Under the pieces are notes generated by a model that made no database searches, was not told where the DNA came from, and was given only the letters and a program-made list of their open reading frames with translations. Positions 11,370-22,260 of a stretch of 64,000 nt of DNA are shown here, in pieces. Each line of letters starts with the position of its first letter. Positions within the stretch are counted from its first letter, which is position 1. A program made the translations under genes and the position numbers. The DNA is from Canna indica. Its lineage: Eukaryota; Streptophyta; Magnoliopsida; Zingiberales; Cannaceae. The stretch is from assembly GCA_034359265.1 (NCBI GenBank), contig CP136892.1:13254501-13318500 (forward strand), written 5' to 3'.

Positions 11370-12502
11370 TGATGACATGTTTATTTTCATGCTAAATTCG
11401 AATTAAATACTTCCTAAAATGTGTTTATTATTTTGTTTAATTTTTAGGCAAAAAATGATGGAAAGAAATCAAAAAGAATTCCCTTGCACGTTTTTTGGAA
11501 GCTGGAAACTGGAAAGACAGCTAAACCTGGTCGCACTGCATTGGACGTGCCCACGCCTTAGTAAAGATGCATGTGACAGATCTAGAATTTACCATGTTAA
11601 AGGCTGAAATTTTGTTTCCAAGTTTTCATGTGAATTTAGACTATCCTTTTGTGTCTAAAATATTAAACCAAGATATTTGGTTATTAGTTTATTATCATGT
11701 AAGGTTGATTTGATTTTTATTTTATATTCTAGTTAGGTTTGGGATTCTCCTATAAGAGGAGAAAAGTTGTAATGAACAGGGGCAGCAATTCTTAGCTTTA
11801 GCCTTCTTTTTAGTTTTGACTATTTAGAATTAAGTTTGAATTCAACAGTAGTTTTGGAGAATGAAATTGTTTATGTTTGCGATGTGTGACTAATCCACTT
11901 CTTTCTAGCTAAAGGACGATTCGACATTTCGGTTCTACAGATTGTGAGATCCCACTATACTTCACCTCTTTTACTTTCTAGTATTCATTTATTTCCTACA
12001 AAAAATTATTCTATTGTTTCTTTTTTAATTATCGGTCTGTTATCATATTATTAGGACAATATCTAGTCTTCTGGTATGATTGTTCAATGCCGGATTTAGA
12101 GGCAAATTAGTCGAGGTTGCTGTTCAATCAGTACTAATGGAATTCTTGAATTAATAAGACATGTGAGATTGATGTTCAATTCATATAGTCTATTAAATTG
12201 CTAGAAATAAAAGAACTCATCCTTGGCATTTATAATCAATCCTACGAACCGAAATTGAAAACGTACCTTTAGCTAGACTTTCCTCTCATTGATTTCTCCT
12301 TAATTTTAATTACTGTTTTTAATTACTGTATTTATTTCATCTTGCATCTAATAAAAAAAAACCCTTTTTTAATTCATCCTTTTTAATTTTTGATTTCGAA
12401 AGAATTTGAAACTAACCAGTCCCTGTGGATTCGACCCTACTTGTCACGACTACAAAATCTCAAGAAGTAGGTATTTATTTTTAATGGATTCGACACTCAT
12501 CA
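11370..12502 (+). repeat. 3' LTR of the Athila-type element
   Basis: This 1133-bp copy of 6122-7287 ends CACTCATCA immediately before ATTGC, where the LINE-1 sequence resumes. Confidence 0.9.
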
Positions 12503-14265
12503 ATTGCCATTAATGGAAAATGTGGCATTCTTGACTTCATCTTTAATTACAGGACGAGTAAGCCAGCAGTTCATTCGAGCTGATACAATTTGAGGCATGC
12601 CTTCAAGGGGAATGGATGGGTCGGATGGGTTAGAAGAAGAAAAAAACTCCTTATAAAAGTCGCTGGCCACACCCACAACATTATATGCCCCTTCAGTCTA
12701 GATTACTTCATTGTTTTTTGTCTGGAGAATAGAGTAATTTGCACTTCTTTTGTCCTTCACACGGGCGTGAAAGTAGGCTGTATTCCTATCACCCTCTCGG
12801 AGCCATTTAATTCTTGATTTTTGCCGCCAGTATTATTCTTCTCGTTTGAGCTCAGTTGCCAGATTAAGTTCCATTTGCCGAATTTGTTCACTGTGTGAGG
12901 ATGGATTATTGTTTGGGAGATATCTAATCTGCTATTTGAGGAGCTGGATGAAGGTATTAGAGTTGAAGTTTTCATTTCGACGCCATTGGATAAGGTTCTT
13001 CCCGTATCTTTCAACTTAGATAGAACTTAATATTGTGTTGTGCCTTCTCTCTGGATAGACTATGTCTCTTGAATTATACGAGAGACCTCTTCATTTTTGA
13101 GCCAATGTTGATCAAACTTGAATATCTTTTTGGATCTCGTCGGAAGTATAGAGGAGTGTAAAATTGGCATGTGGTCCCTTCCCAGTACATTCAAATGAGA
13201 GACCATGCACTGAGGGAAGATGACATCCTAGGCGGAGTTACATAAGAATCTATCCAGCACCTGTTCGATGTTCGCATTGGATCTTCTTTTGTTATTCCAT
13301 GTATACTTGTATCCCGAGCATGAGAATTTCGACAGACAAGCTTCATTAATGAGTGAGCGGAGAATATTTCCTAATTGCATTTGGAAACGCGAACCTCCAG
13401 TCTTTTCTTCAGGGCACAGCACCTCATTGAAATTGCCTCCTATCAAGAGAGCCGAGCTTCTGGAGGAATAAATTCAGAGCAAGTCCTTACATTGGAGCCC
13501 TCTAGTGTTCCTGTGATAGAATGATAGAACCCCCCCCCTCTCCCCCTTGACATCGCGAAGTGAGGGGGGGAGATTCAATTTTATCTTTGGTATTTCTTCC
13601 CTTCATTAAGGGTGATGCGGATGATTCTTTCAGGTGCATCGCCTCATGCTCGATGAGAGAGACTTGATCCAATGTTAATGGACGATTATCAACCTTACCG
13701 TGAGCTATTTGGCATTCCTTTTGGTATCCTTCTCGGTGTTCCACTTGTTTAGGTTGATGGGAAGGTGGTCATGGTGCTTTCGTCAAGGGCAACATGCACC
13801 ACCACATGCTCTGCCGGGTACTCAGGTTGAGGGGTCACCACTGAGATGGATGAAATCATATTTGTTACCTCCTGAGTTTTTAATATCGGGCCCTCTCCTT
13901 TGTTGCCATACGATGATAGAGTATGGTTTGATGGGTCAGAGTCGAGACGCTTCCTGACTTGGTCGACTTTCAACCATGGTCCCCATTTCTTGTCTTTAGA
14001 TGATCCTTCTTTTTCGTCTTTAATTAGTGCAACACAGTTGCAATCGTCATGGCCAATCATCCCGCAATAATAGCAGAAAAGAGGTAGTTTTTTGAATTTG
14101 AAATCAGTCCAGAAGCTACCTTGAGAGCCAGAGGTGGTATTTATACCTCTGCGAATAGGCTTAGATACATCTATGGTAGTTCAAGCTTTGACGATGAATC
14201 CATGTGCCTCCCTCATCGAGAATACACCAACGCCCAAGACCGAGCCAAGCCGTTCACAGAGTTTA
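12503..14265 (-). pseudogene. LINE-1: end of ORF1 and endonuclease part of ORF2
   Basis: On the minus strand, 14060 downward carries a zinc knuckle CYYCGMIGHDDCNC (CX2CX4HX4C), the end of the ORF1 RNA-binding protein. Near 13228-13446 a frame with GGNFNEVLCPEEKTGG, SGYKYTWNN and LDRFL matches the apurinic endonuclease domain of plant L1 ORF2. Frames are interrupted by stops and a C/G-run region at 13530-13570. The piece lies between the Athila element and the solo LTR, and its ends continue across both. Confidence 0.82.
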
Positions 14266-16042
14266 TGTGATATATTAGATATTTTTATTTATTTTTCCTT
14301 TATTGCTTGTGTTTGCCAGCCTAGCGGGCTAGTTCGAGGTCGAGCCGAGTTGACTCATGGTCCGGTGCGAGCTTGCGCGCTCGGTTAAGTAGAAATATGA
14401 CTTATGTAATTTCTTGCTTGCGTAGATGAATTTATTTAATTATGTTGTTGCATGTGCATGATTATTAAATCATGTTGCACATGGGTGTTCATGTGGTTAA
14501 TGCATGTGTTAGTATGGGATATTTTGGATTAGCGGGTTGCGAATTCGGGTTGAGGCGGATGCAGGTTAAAGAAGATTAGAGTTGAATAGGTGGGAAGAGA
14601 TTATAAATCCCCCCCCCTAGGGCTTGCTGCTACCTATTGGAGCCGCACAAGCCGTGAAAGAAGATAGGAGCCAAGCCGAGCCAGCCGCCCCTCTCCCCTT
14701 CCTTGGAGCCGCTGTCCTCAAGTTGCAGCCACCGAACCGAGCCCACCCCCTTCCTCTCCTTCTCTCTTTCTCTTGGAGCCGAGCAGAGAGGAGCCGCCCC
14801 TCTCCCTCTTCCCCTTTCTTGAATCCAGCGGCTTTGAGTGGAGCCGCCGCCCCCTCTTCCCCCTTCTTTGAGCCGAGCCACCATCCCTTGGAGCCGGATT
14901 CGAATGCCGTTGATCAGAAATTCTCCTCTAATCTTTCTTCCTAGTCACGTGAGTGGTTTTACCCCTCCTTTCTCGGGTTTCCTCGTATTTTTGAGCCGGT
15001 TTGGGCGTCGTTCTCGTTTCTTGTGTTTTTCGTCAAATCGCGGGGTTTTGATCAACGAATTTTGTGTCAACTTGTGGGAGGGAACCCGAGGATTTTCCCT
15101 TTGTGGCTCGGCATCCCTAGGAATACCCTAGGGGTGCTCGGCCAAGGTGGAAGAAGAGGGTGCCCTCAAGGTGTTCGATGAAATGCCTAAGTGAATGGTA
15201 TAGGTTATCTTGCTATCTATGATTCAATTTGTTATCAATTTGGATGCTTATAATATTGATGCATGCTTTGATATAAATTCTGTGATTTTTGGAAATTTAT
15301 CATGGGTTTCGAAGATGGGATTTGATCTTGATGGCATGGGGGTTCTTGATATAAATTCTTGATCTTAAAAGTTGGTTGTGATACTTGTTAATCTTGTCTA
15401 ACAAATATGGTTTTATGAAATTTATCTTAATGATTATAAATCTGATGTGATGGTAAATTAGGGATTTATATTATGTGAATTTTCGGATTTATTTCCTTAC
15501 TATGTTGAAACTCCATTATGCTGAAAACTTTATGCTGAGTTGATGAATCAGGGCTGATTTTGGGATCTTATTTGTGAAGTGCATAGTTTACTGTATATAG
15601 TCGTGTAACCTATCGTTTTGACCGAAAAACATAGTTTGGAAACATAGGACACACTTTGGATATCAGATTCTAGTTAGATACATCAATTTGGGGCTCAATA
15701 GTAAACTGAGAATAAAACCCTAAAACAAAACCCTAATTTTGGTGATGATCAATTTTAATTGCATATTTAAAATGCAAAGAGGCAGCATAATCTATTATAA
15801 ACCAACAAATAAATATAATGCATAAAATAAAACCTCACGGGTTTATGACATTACGGGTCTACGAGTTGGGATCAGACATTGGATATTGTGGAGTTTTCCC
15901 AATAGAGACATCCCTAAGACACCGTAGGAGACACTTGACTTAGGTTATGTTGTGTCATATCTTATTGAATGGTGGAGAGGCTCAGTTAGGAACCGGATTG
16001 CCCGCTAGGCCCATAAGGTTGTATGGCTAATTCCCAACCTAT

Positions 16043-16476
16043 GGAACAAGTTCGGATGGGCAAATCCTGATTGTTCCTGTGTATCTTGTGGAACAAGTTC
16101 GGAAGGGCAAATTCCGATTGTTCCTAAGATTCTATATTTTAAGGAATAAGTTCGGATGGGCGAATCCCGATTATTCCTATGTTATCTTTAGAAACAAGTT
16201 CAGATGGGAAAATCTCGATTGTTCCTGTGTGGCCTTGTGGAATAAGTTTAGATGGGCAAATCATAATTATTCCCAAGTTGCTTTTAAGGAAAAAGTTCGG
16301 ACGGGCAAATCCCGATTATTCCTATGATATCTTAAAGGGGCAAGTTCGGACAAGCGAATCTCAATTGTTCCTTCGTGTCTCGTGGAGCAAGTTTGGATGA
16401 GCCAATCCCGATTGCTCCCGAGTTTCTTTATATTAGGATAAGTTCGAATGGACCAATCCTGATTAACCTAGTATGT
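16043..16476 (+). repeat. tandem hairpin array inside the solo LTR, nine units of about 48 bp
   Basis: Nine units each contain a stem opening like GGAACAA and closing like TTGTTCC, with an inner TCGG/CCGA pair and a loop of about 11 bases. Stem arms change together between units: GGAACAA/TTGTTCC, GGAATAA/TTATTCC and GGAGCAA/TTGCTCC. Spacers of 12-17 bases separate the hairpins. The last unit is diverged. What it does is unknown. Confidence 0.8.
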
Positions 16477-16536
16477 GTTGTTGCCATAGGGCATTGTAGG
16501 CTTAGGCCTGTTATACTTCACTGCTAGAGTGATGGT

Positions 16537-16548
16537 TGCCTTCGGGCA
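16537..16548 (+). other. TTCG tetraloop hairpin in the solo LTR
   Basis: TGCC-TTCG-GGCA would form a C(UUCG)G tetraloop in RNA, an especially stable fold. A second small hairpin, CACT-GCTAG-AGTG, lies just before it at about 16519-16531. Both sit between the hairpin array and the probable polyadenylation region. Confidence 0.6.
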
Positions 16549-17135
16549 GGTGGTGGCCAGATGGTCTGATAGCTAGTCACACCCTCATGACCTTATTCAT
16601 GTTTGAGATAGGTATTTTGCTTATGTTTTATCTATGTGATTGGTTTTTCGTGGGGGTTGGTAGAACCGCTCACTGAGTTCTTTTGAACTCACCCGTTGAT
16701 ATTTGTTTTTGTTTTGCAAAGCATGACCGGTGAGGTGGGATGGAGCACTTGGCGCGGCTGGAGGGCAGAGGAGCTACATTGATCTCATAGCAGTTCTAGT
16801 TAGGGGTCATAGTCGAGTATGTAGTAGTTTGCCATGCACTTGTGATTTGGTGTTTTGGAGTTGTAGTCTCGTATGAAACATTCATGTTTTTATTTAGATT
16901 TTATTTGTTAAGAGAACTGTTACTCTTTGATTCATTTTTCTTTCTGCACTTGAACTTTTGATAAAAACTTTACTGCTTATATGAAAACTAGTTTGGTTTT
17001 TTTTCTTTTGAAATAAAACTTGTTACATTCTTTCCACTATACTTATTTATTGAGTTGGCATGTGCATGATTTAGGCTGCAGGGTATAGGCACGTATATCC
17101 TGGCCGGTCATGTGACCCTGAGTTGGGGCGTGACA

Positions 17136-17550
17136 GTTTACGGCCAACATGGGAGTTATAGATATGGCCGGGGATTCCCCAGCATTAGACCCAAAACGGC
17201 ACAAGGTGGAATTTGTATTGCTGCATGGATTTACCTGGAACCCAAATTCAGAGCGAGATGAGTTGATTTTTGTACAACCAGGGTTGGTTGCGCACCACGT
17301 TAAGCATGTCAACCTCGTCGTCAAAGTAAAACGTATAGATTTTTCGATCGATTTCTTCACATTTGAGTCCCGTCGGGTTGTTCCAGATGCCTTTGAGGAC
17401 GACCAGTATGGTTGATTGTGACTGTGGATGTTCCGACCATAGTTTGCCTATCAGACACATCATCGGGGTGTTGTTTGCAGAGAGGAGGTCTTTGTCGTTG
17501 AAGTGAACGCACAGATCTTCCTCTTCGACGTTCTGCATGTCGTCAAGGAT
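17136..17550 (-). pseudogene. LINE-1 ORF1, DUF4283 part
   Basis: From 17577 downward the minus strand encodes about 100 residues including LCVHFNDKDLLS, LIGKLWSEHPQSQSTILVVLKGIWNNP and FYFDDEVDMLNVVRNQPWLYKNQLISL. This is the DUF4283 module that opens ORF1 of many plant L1 elements. The frame is cut on one side by the CACTA element (17551) and on the other by the solo LTR (17135). Across the CACTA it lines up in frame with the ORF1 start at 24537. Confidence 0.85.
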
Positions 17551-17860
17551 CACTACTAGAAACTTGATCTTCAGCAACGGCTATCAGCAATGGACGCTCA
17601 AGCCGTTGCTATTTGCAACGGCATTCTTACGGCCGCCCGAGCCGTTGCAGATATCTGTATCTGCAATGGCGTTCTAACGGAAAACCGAGCCATTGCTGAT
17701 TATTTTAATTATCAGCAACGGCTTTGTGACGGAAAGGCGAGCCGTTGCTGATTTTTTAATTGTCAGCAACGGCTTGCTAACGGATAAGTGAGCCGTTGCT
17801 GATGATAACTTATCAGCAACGGCTTTCTAACGGGCGAGTGAGCCGTTGCTGATAAGTTTA
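17551..17860 (+). repeat. 5' terminal and subterminal repeats of CACTA-1
   Basis: At least ten copies of CAGCAACGGC or its complement GCCGTTGCTG occur here, arranged in facing pairs that could form long hairpins. Such arrays bind TNPA in En/Spm elements. Confidence 0.9.
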
Positions 17861-18240
17861 TATAGGGCACACTCTCGCGCCCGACCCTTCTTCCTCCCGC
17901 TGCTGCCGCCGACGCCTCTCGCCGCCGCTGCTGCCGACGCCTCTCGCCGCCGCTGCTGCCGTCTTGTTCAGGTATGTTGATCGGTCGGCCGGCTCTTCAC
18001 TATGTTTCGGCCGGACTAGAGGTTAAAATCCGACCGAAACCCTATTTCTAGGACTAGTGTGTCCGGCCACTGTACGTCGGCGCCGGAGGGTGGACTCCGG
18101 CGCCGGAATTTATAATTATATATATATATATATATTTTATATTGTTTTATAATTGTTAATTAATTATTTTATAATTGTTAATTAATTGTTTAGATTAATT
18201 GTTTAATTTGTTAGATTAATTATTAGGGTTTAGATTAATT

Positions 18241-18474
18241 TCGGACGCGCGCCGGAATCGTCCACTTCGGACACGCGCCGGAATCGTCCAATTCGGACTC
18301 GCGCCGGAATCGTCCACTTCGGACGCGCGCCAGAATTGTCCAATTCGGACTCGCGCCGGAATCGTCCACTTCGGACGCGCGCCAGAATCGTCCAATTCGG
18401 ACTCGCGCCGGAATCGTCCAGTTCAGACTCGCGCCGGAATCGTCCACTTCGGACGCGCGCCGAAATCGTCCAAT
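18241..18474 (+). repeat. 26-bp minisatellite in CACTA-1, nine units
   Basis: Nine units of CGGAC(G/T/A)CGCGCC(G/A)GAATCGTCC plus a 4-base spacer alternate between two subtypes (spacer ACTT or AATT). In CACTA-2 the same place (about 60370-60425) has about two units. Confidence 0.9.
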
Positions 18475-18680
18475 ATGGACTCGAACTGTCTTGAAACATT
18501 TAGAAAATAATCATCCATCCGACGAGTTGATATGTTTCACGTACACATCGACGAATCGGATATGATTTAGCAAAACCTTAGATCCGTTCGGGAATTGTAT
18601 GTTCGTGTAAAAGAAGTAGATGATCTTTTATACGACGTACAATTCTTGAATTGTCCCTGATTGGACAATTTGGGAATATA

Positions 18681-18870
18681 GTTATTTGTACTGCACTTAC
18701 GTTTTTATTTTAACTGTTAACTAATTATTCTAAAATTCGGCAACATCTCTCTTGTTCTCCGATACACGCCCAGATGATATGCGTATTTGGAGAACTGTAG
18801 GGAGATGCTGTCGAAATTTAGAATAATTAGTTAACAGTTAAAATAAAAACGTAAGTGCAGTACGAATAAC
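18681..18870 (+). repeat. 190-bp foldback just before the CACTA-1 transposase start
   Basis: Arms of about 85 bases (18681-18765 and 18786-18870) are complementary with few mismatches. Both carry the words ACTGCACTTACG and TTAACTGTTAACTAATTATTC, and the loop is about 20 bases. The foldback ends 53 bases before the ATG at 18924. CACTA-2 keeps the same 190-bp structure at 59972-60161. It may be a MITE trapped in the ancestor or a working hairpin in the leader. Confidence 0.85.
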
Positions 18871-18923
18871 ATAAATCCCGAATGGAATAGGACAATCTCA
18901 CCTAAAGACATTAACCAAAGAAA

Positions 18924-21900
18924 TTGTCATTGATTGACAGAATCATGTCGGCTGATCGAAGTTGGATGTACCGACGTCTTGATCGTGGAGCTTTAACGAA
19001 TGAGTTTCGATTAGGCGTAACGTACTTCCTAAATTTCGCCTATTCGAATCGGAATTTCGTTAGCATGGGTGATCAAATCCGATGTCCGTGCCACATTTGT
19101 TCAAATGGACGATTTTTGGATCGGGAGACTGTCACTCTGCATCTATATAGCAAAGGATTTGCACCAAGATATTTTCTATGGACTTGTCACGGGGAGTCAC
19201 GCGAAGTCGGGACGTCGAGCAATCCTGTCGTTCAGACATATGGTGAATCTTCCTCTGCTGGTGCTTCTTCATCCGGTCAATGTAATCCATATAGAACTAT
19301 GATACTTGATAGTCTTGGGGGTCAATTCCGCCTGAATGATAATGTTGATCGGCCAGTTCTTCAGACATCAGTCCCACCAGATACTACAGTGGTTGATATC
19401 ACAGAAGTAGGGGTGCGGTAGAGATTGAATTACCGAATAAAGAAGCTGCAGAATTTTACGAGATGTTGAAAGCTGCCGATGAACCTTTGTATGAGAATTG
19501 TCCTAAATACACTAGGTTTTCAGCAATGACACAGCTCTTAAACATCAAGGACGATTGTAATATCAGCGGAGTTGCGTATGATCGGATTGCTGGATTGATT
19601 AATGGAATGCTGCCTACTGATAACAAGTTTGAGCCTACTTTTTATAAGACTAAAAAGCTAATGAGAAAATTGGGGCTTGGGTACGAAAAAATACACGCGT
19701 GCCAAAATAACTGCATTTTATATTATAAAGAAAATGTGCAGTTGGATAAATGTCCTGTATGTCAACACCCTCGTTACAAGGAGAAGAAATCGGTCCGACA
19801 GAAAAATATCACGTTTAAGGTGCTTCGGTATTTTCCACTAACACCGAGGCTTCAAAGATTATTCATGTCGGAAAAGACAGCCCCCTACATGAGTTGGCAT
19901 GCAAGAAGTCGTGATGATACAGTAATGACTCATCCATCTGACAGTGAAGCATGGAAACATTTGGATACATGTTATCCTTCATTTGCTATGGATACTAGAA
20001 ATATCAGATTGGGATTGTGCACAGATGGTTTTAATCCGTTTGGACATTCTGCAACTCCTTATTCAGTTTGGCCAGTGCTGTTGACAGTTTATAATTTGCC
20101 ACCGTCAATGTGCATGAAAGATGAATTTATTTATCTTTCGATGATTATTCCGGGTCCTAAGGGTCCGCGAAAAGAAATTGACATATTTCTCAGACCCTTG
20201 ATAGATGAATTGAAAACATTGTGGACTGAGGGAGCTATCACTTATGATTGTCATCGGAAGCAAAACATCAATTTAAAGGCCGCGGTCTTGTGGACAATCA
20301 ATGATTTCCCCGCGTACGGCATGTTGTCAGGTTGGAGCACTCACGGCCGACTCTCTTGCCCGTATTGTATGGAACACTCTAAATCAATCAGTCTTCAGAA
20401 CGGACGAAAAATCTCATTCTTTGATTGTCATCGTCGATTCCTACCGGTTCATCACCAGTATCGAAGGAATCGTAATAAATTTACTAAGGGCAGAGTCGAA
20501 AGAGATGGGCCACCACCGATGTTGTCTGGTGAACAAATGTTAGCACGTGTTTCAGCACTTCCAGATATAGTATTTGGTCGTAATGAAAGAGTGTCAGATT
20601 TTGGCCAAACACACAACTGGGTGAAAAAAATTATCTTTTGGGAATTGCCCTATTGGAGTTCATTATTGATTCGACATAATTTAGATGTCATGCACATTGA
20701 AAAAAATGTGTTTGATAATATTTTCAACACTGTGATGGATATTTCTGGAAAAACTAAAGATAATGTCAAAGCCCGACATGATCTGAAAATACTTTGTAAA
20801 AGACCAGAGTTGGAGTTACAAGAGGTCAACGGACGATATCTGAAACCGAAGGTCCTATATGTGTTAAATAAACAACAGATCAAAGATGTTTGTCAATGGG
20901 TAAAAGAACTCAGATTACCCGATGGATATGCTTCAAACTTATCTCGATGTGTGAACGTCGATGATTGCAAAATATCAGGGATGAAGAGCCATGATTGTCA
21001 TGTATTCATGCAGAGATTACTTCCGATCGCATTTCGAGATCTTCTACCTGATAATATTTGGGGTCCGTTGACTGAATTAAGTATGTTTTTTAGAAGCATC
21101 TGTGCAAATGTCCTTCGAGTCGAAGATATGTCAATACTTGAAAATAATATTGTTGAAATCATATGCAAGCTGGAGCAGTTTTTCCCTCCTACATTTTTTG
21201 ACTCGATGGAGCATCTACCGATACACTTGGCATACGAGGCACGAGTTGGTGGCCCCGTTCAATATCGTTGGATGTACTTATTTGAAAAATACATGAATCG
21301 TCTGAAGAAAAATGTAAAGAACACCGCAGCTGTTGAAGGATCAATATCTGAATCGTATATCATCCAAGAAATTTCAACATTCTGCTCATTTTACTTTGAA
21401 TCGACAGTACAGACAAGATTTGATCGTCTTCCACGTAACGACGACGGGGGTGTTCGACATTCAGATGGACGTTTAAATATATTTTGTCACTCTGGTCGTG
21501 CTTTTGGTTCTCGTCCATCTCGACACTTAAGCGATGAAGAGTATCATTTGGCACACTTGTATGTATTACTCAATTGTCCAGAGATTGAACAATTCATTGA
21601 AATATTTGACATTGAGATGGTGCAAAAATACTCTATTCACAACGATCAACAATTGGAGAGATTACGGAATCGTGATTTCCCTACTTGGATTCAGACTTAC
21701 AGCAAAGATCACAGAGCTGAAATAGATGAAAAAATATTTGAGTTTGTTAGTGGACCATCGCGACTTGTGTCGTGCTATAGCGGATATTTTGTTAACGGGT
21801 ATAAATTTCACACGGTTGAATATTCATTTGCAAAGAAGACGATGAATGCTGGGGTCTGCGTGAAAGGGACAACCTATGTTGAATGTGATATGGATTTTTA

Positions 21901-22060
21901 TGGACTGGTGGAAGAAGTGATAGAGTTGCACTACTTCGGCTTGAAATCAATGATCCTATTTAGATGTCATTGGTTCGATACAACAGAAAGGGGCATGAAA
22001 GTTCATCCAAAATACAAACTTGTTGAGGTTAATTACAAATCGAAATGTCTGTTCAATTAG
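18924..22060 (+). CDS. CACTA-1 TNPD-like transposase, frameshifted and C-terminally deleted
   Basis: The first part (18924-19421) holds the transposase-associated zinc region: SWMYRRLDRGALTNEFRLGV, then CPCHICSNGRFLDRETVTLHLY. A one-base loss near 19410, compared with CACTA-2, stops this frame. The main frame, 19463-22060 (865 residues), has the Transposase_21 core (about residues 155-420 with LCTDGFNPFG, YGMLSGWSTHGRLSCPYC, HNLDVMHIEKNV), a DUF4218-like block (KSHDCHVFMQRLLPIAFRDLLP, MEHLPIHLAYEARVGGPVQYRWMYLFE) and part of DUF4216 near the end. About 250 bp present in CACTA-2 is missing at about 22046, so the protein ends early and the acidic tail (22070-22184) is out of frame. The protein would cut and join the element ends in the nucleus. 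Confidence 0.88.
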
Positions 22061-22260
22061 AAGTTGAATATGCTGATGATGACGATCATGAAATTGAGGA
22101 AGCTGGAGATGAAGAAGATGAAGAAGAGGAAGAAGAGGAAGAAGAAGAAGAATTCGAAAACTATTATTCAGATGATGAAGAATAATTGTAAAGTATATAT
22201 TTTATTAAATATATCTCTACTATTTATACAATAATCTGATTATATGTCTGTTCGACAGAT

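Larger units (their letters stand above)
6122..12502 (+). mobile_element. Athila-type Gypsy retrotransposon lacking pol
   Basis: The element is 6381 bp with LTRs at 6122-7287 and 11370-12502. Both LTRs start TGAT(A/G)ACATG and end CACTCATCA. Flanks ATTGT (6117-6121) and ATTGC (12503-12507) form a 5-bp duplication with one difference. A primer-binding site follows the 5' LTR. The internal 4.1 kb encodes gag and a protease-like region and then passes straight into the 3' untranslated spacer. No reverse transcriptase, RNase H or integrase is found, so it can only have moved with help from another element. It lies in LINE-1 ORF2, same direction as the plus strand. Confidence 0.9.
14266..17135 (+). 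mobile_element. solo LTR of a Tekay/Del-like Gypsy element
   Basis: A 2870-bp unit starts TGTGATATA, ends GGGGCGTGACA, and is flanked by the perfect 5-bp repeat GTTTA (14261-14265 and 17136-17140). It contains no coding region. ATTATAAATCC near 14600 is a likely TATA box, followed by a C-rich leader. The segment CTCACTGAGTT...AACTCACCC near 16670 is typical of the transcript-end region in Tekay-like LTRs. One LTR with target duplications and no internal part is what LTR-LTR recombination leaves. It interrupts LINE-1 ORF1. Open frames at 14624-15131 are shadows in the GAGCC-rich leader. Confidence 0.85.

Noticed and set aside
14624..15131. Proline- and serine-rich frames resembling a small secreted protein
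   Set aside because: They come from GAGCC and CCTCTCC repeats in the leader of the solo LTR; no family is recognisable and the frame differs between repeats.
17551..17860. Regularly spaced CAGCAACGGC repeats as a CRISPR-like array
   Set aside because: Repeats are short, in both orientations, unevenly spaced and confined to CACTA ends; this is the subterminal motif array of an En/Spm element.
22070..22184. Glu-rich segment after CACTA-1 TNPD as a separate acidic protein
   Set aside because: Comparison with CACTA-2 shows it is the C-terminal tail of the same transposase, put out of frame by a deletion.
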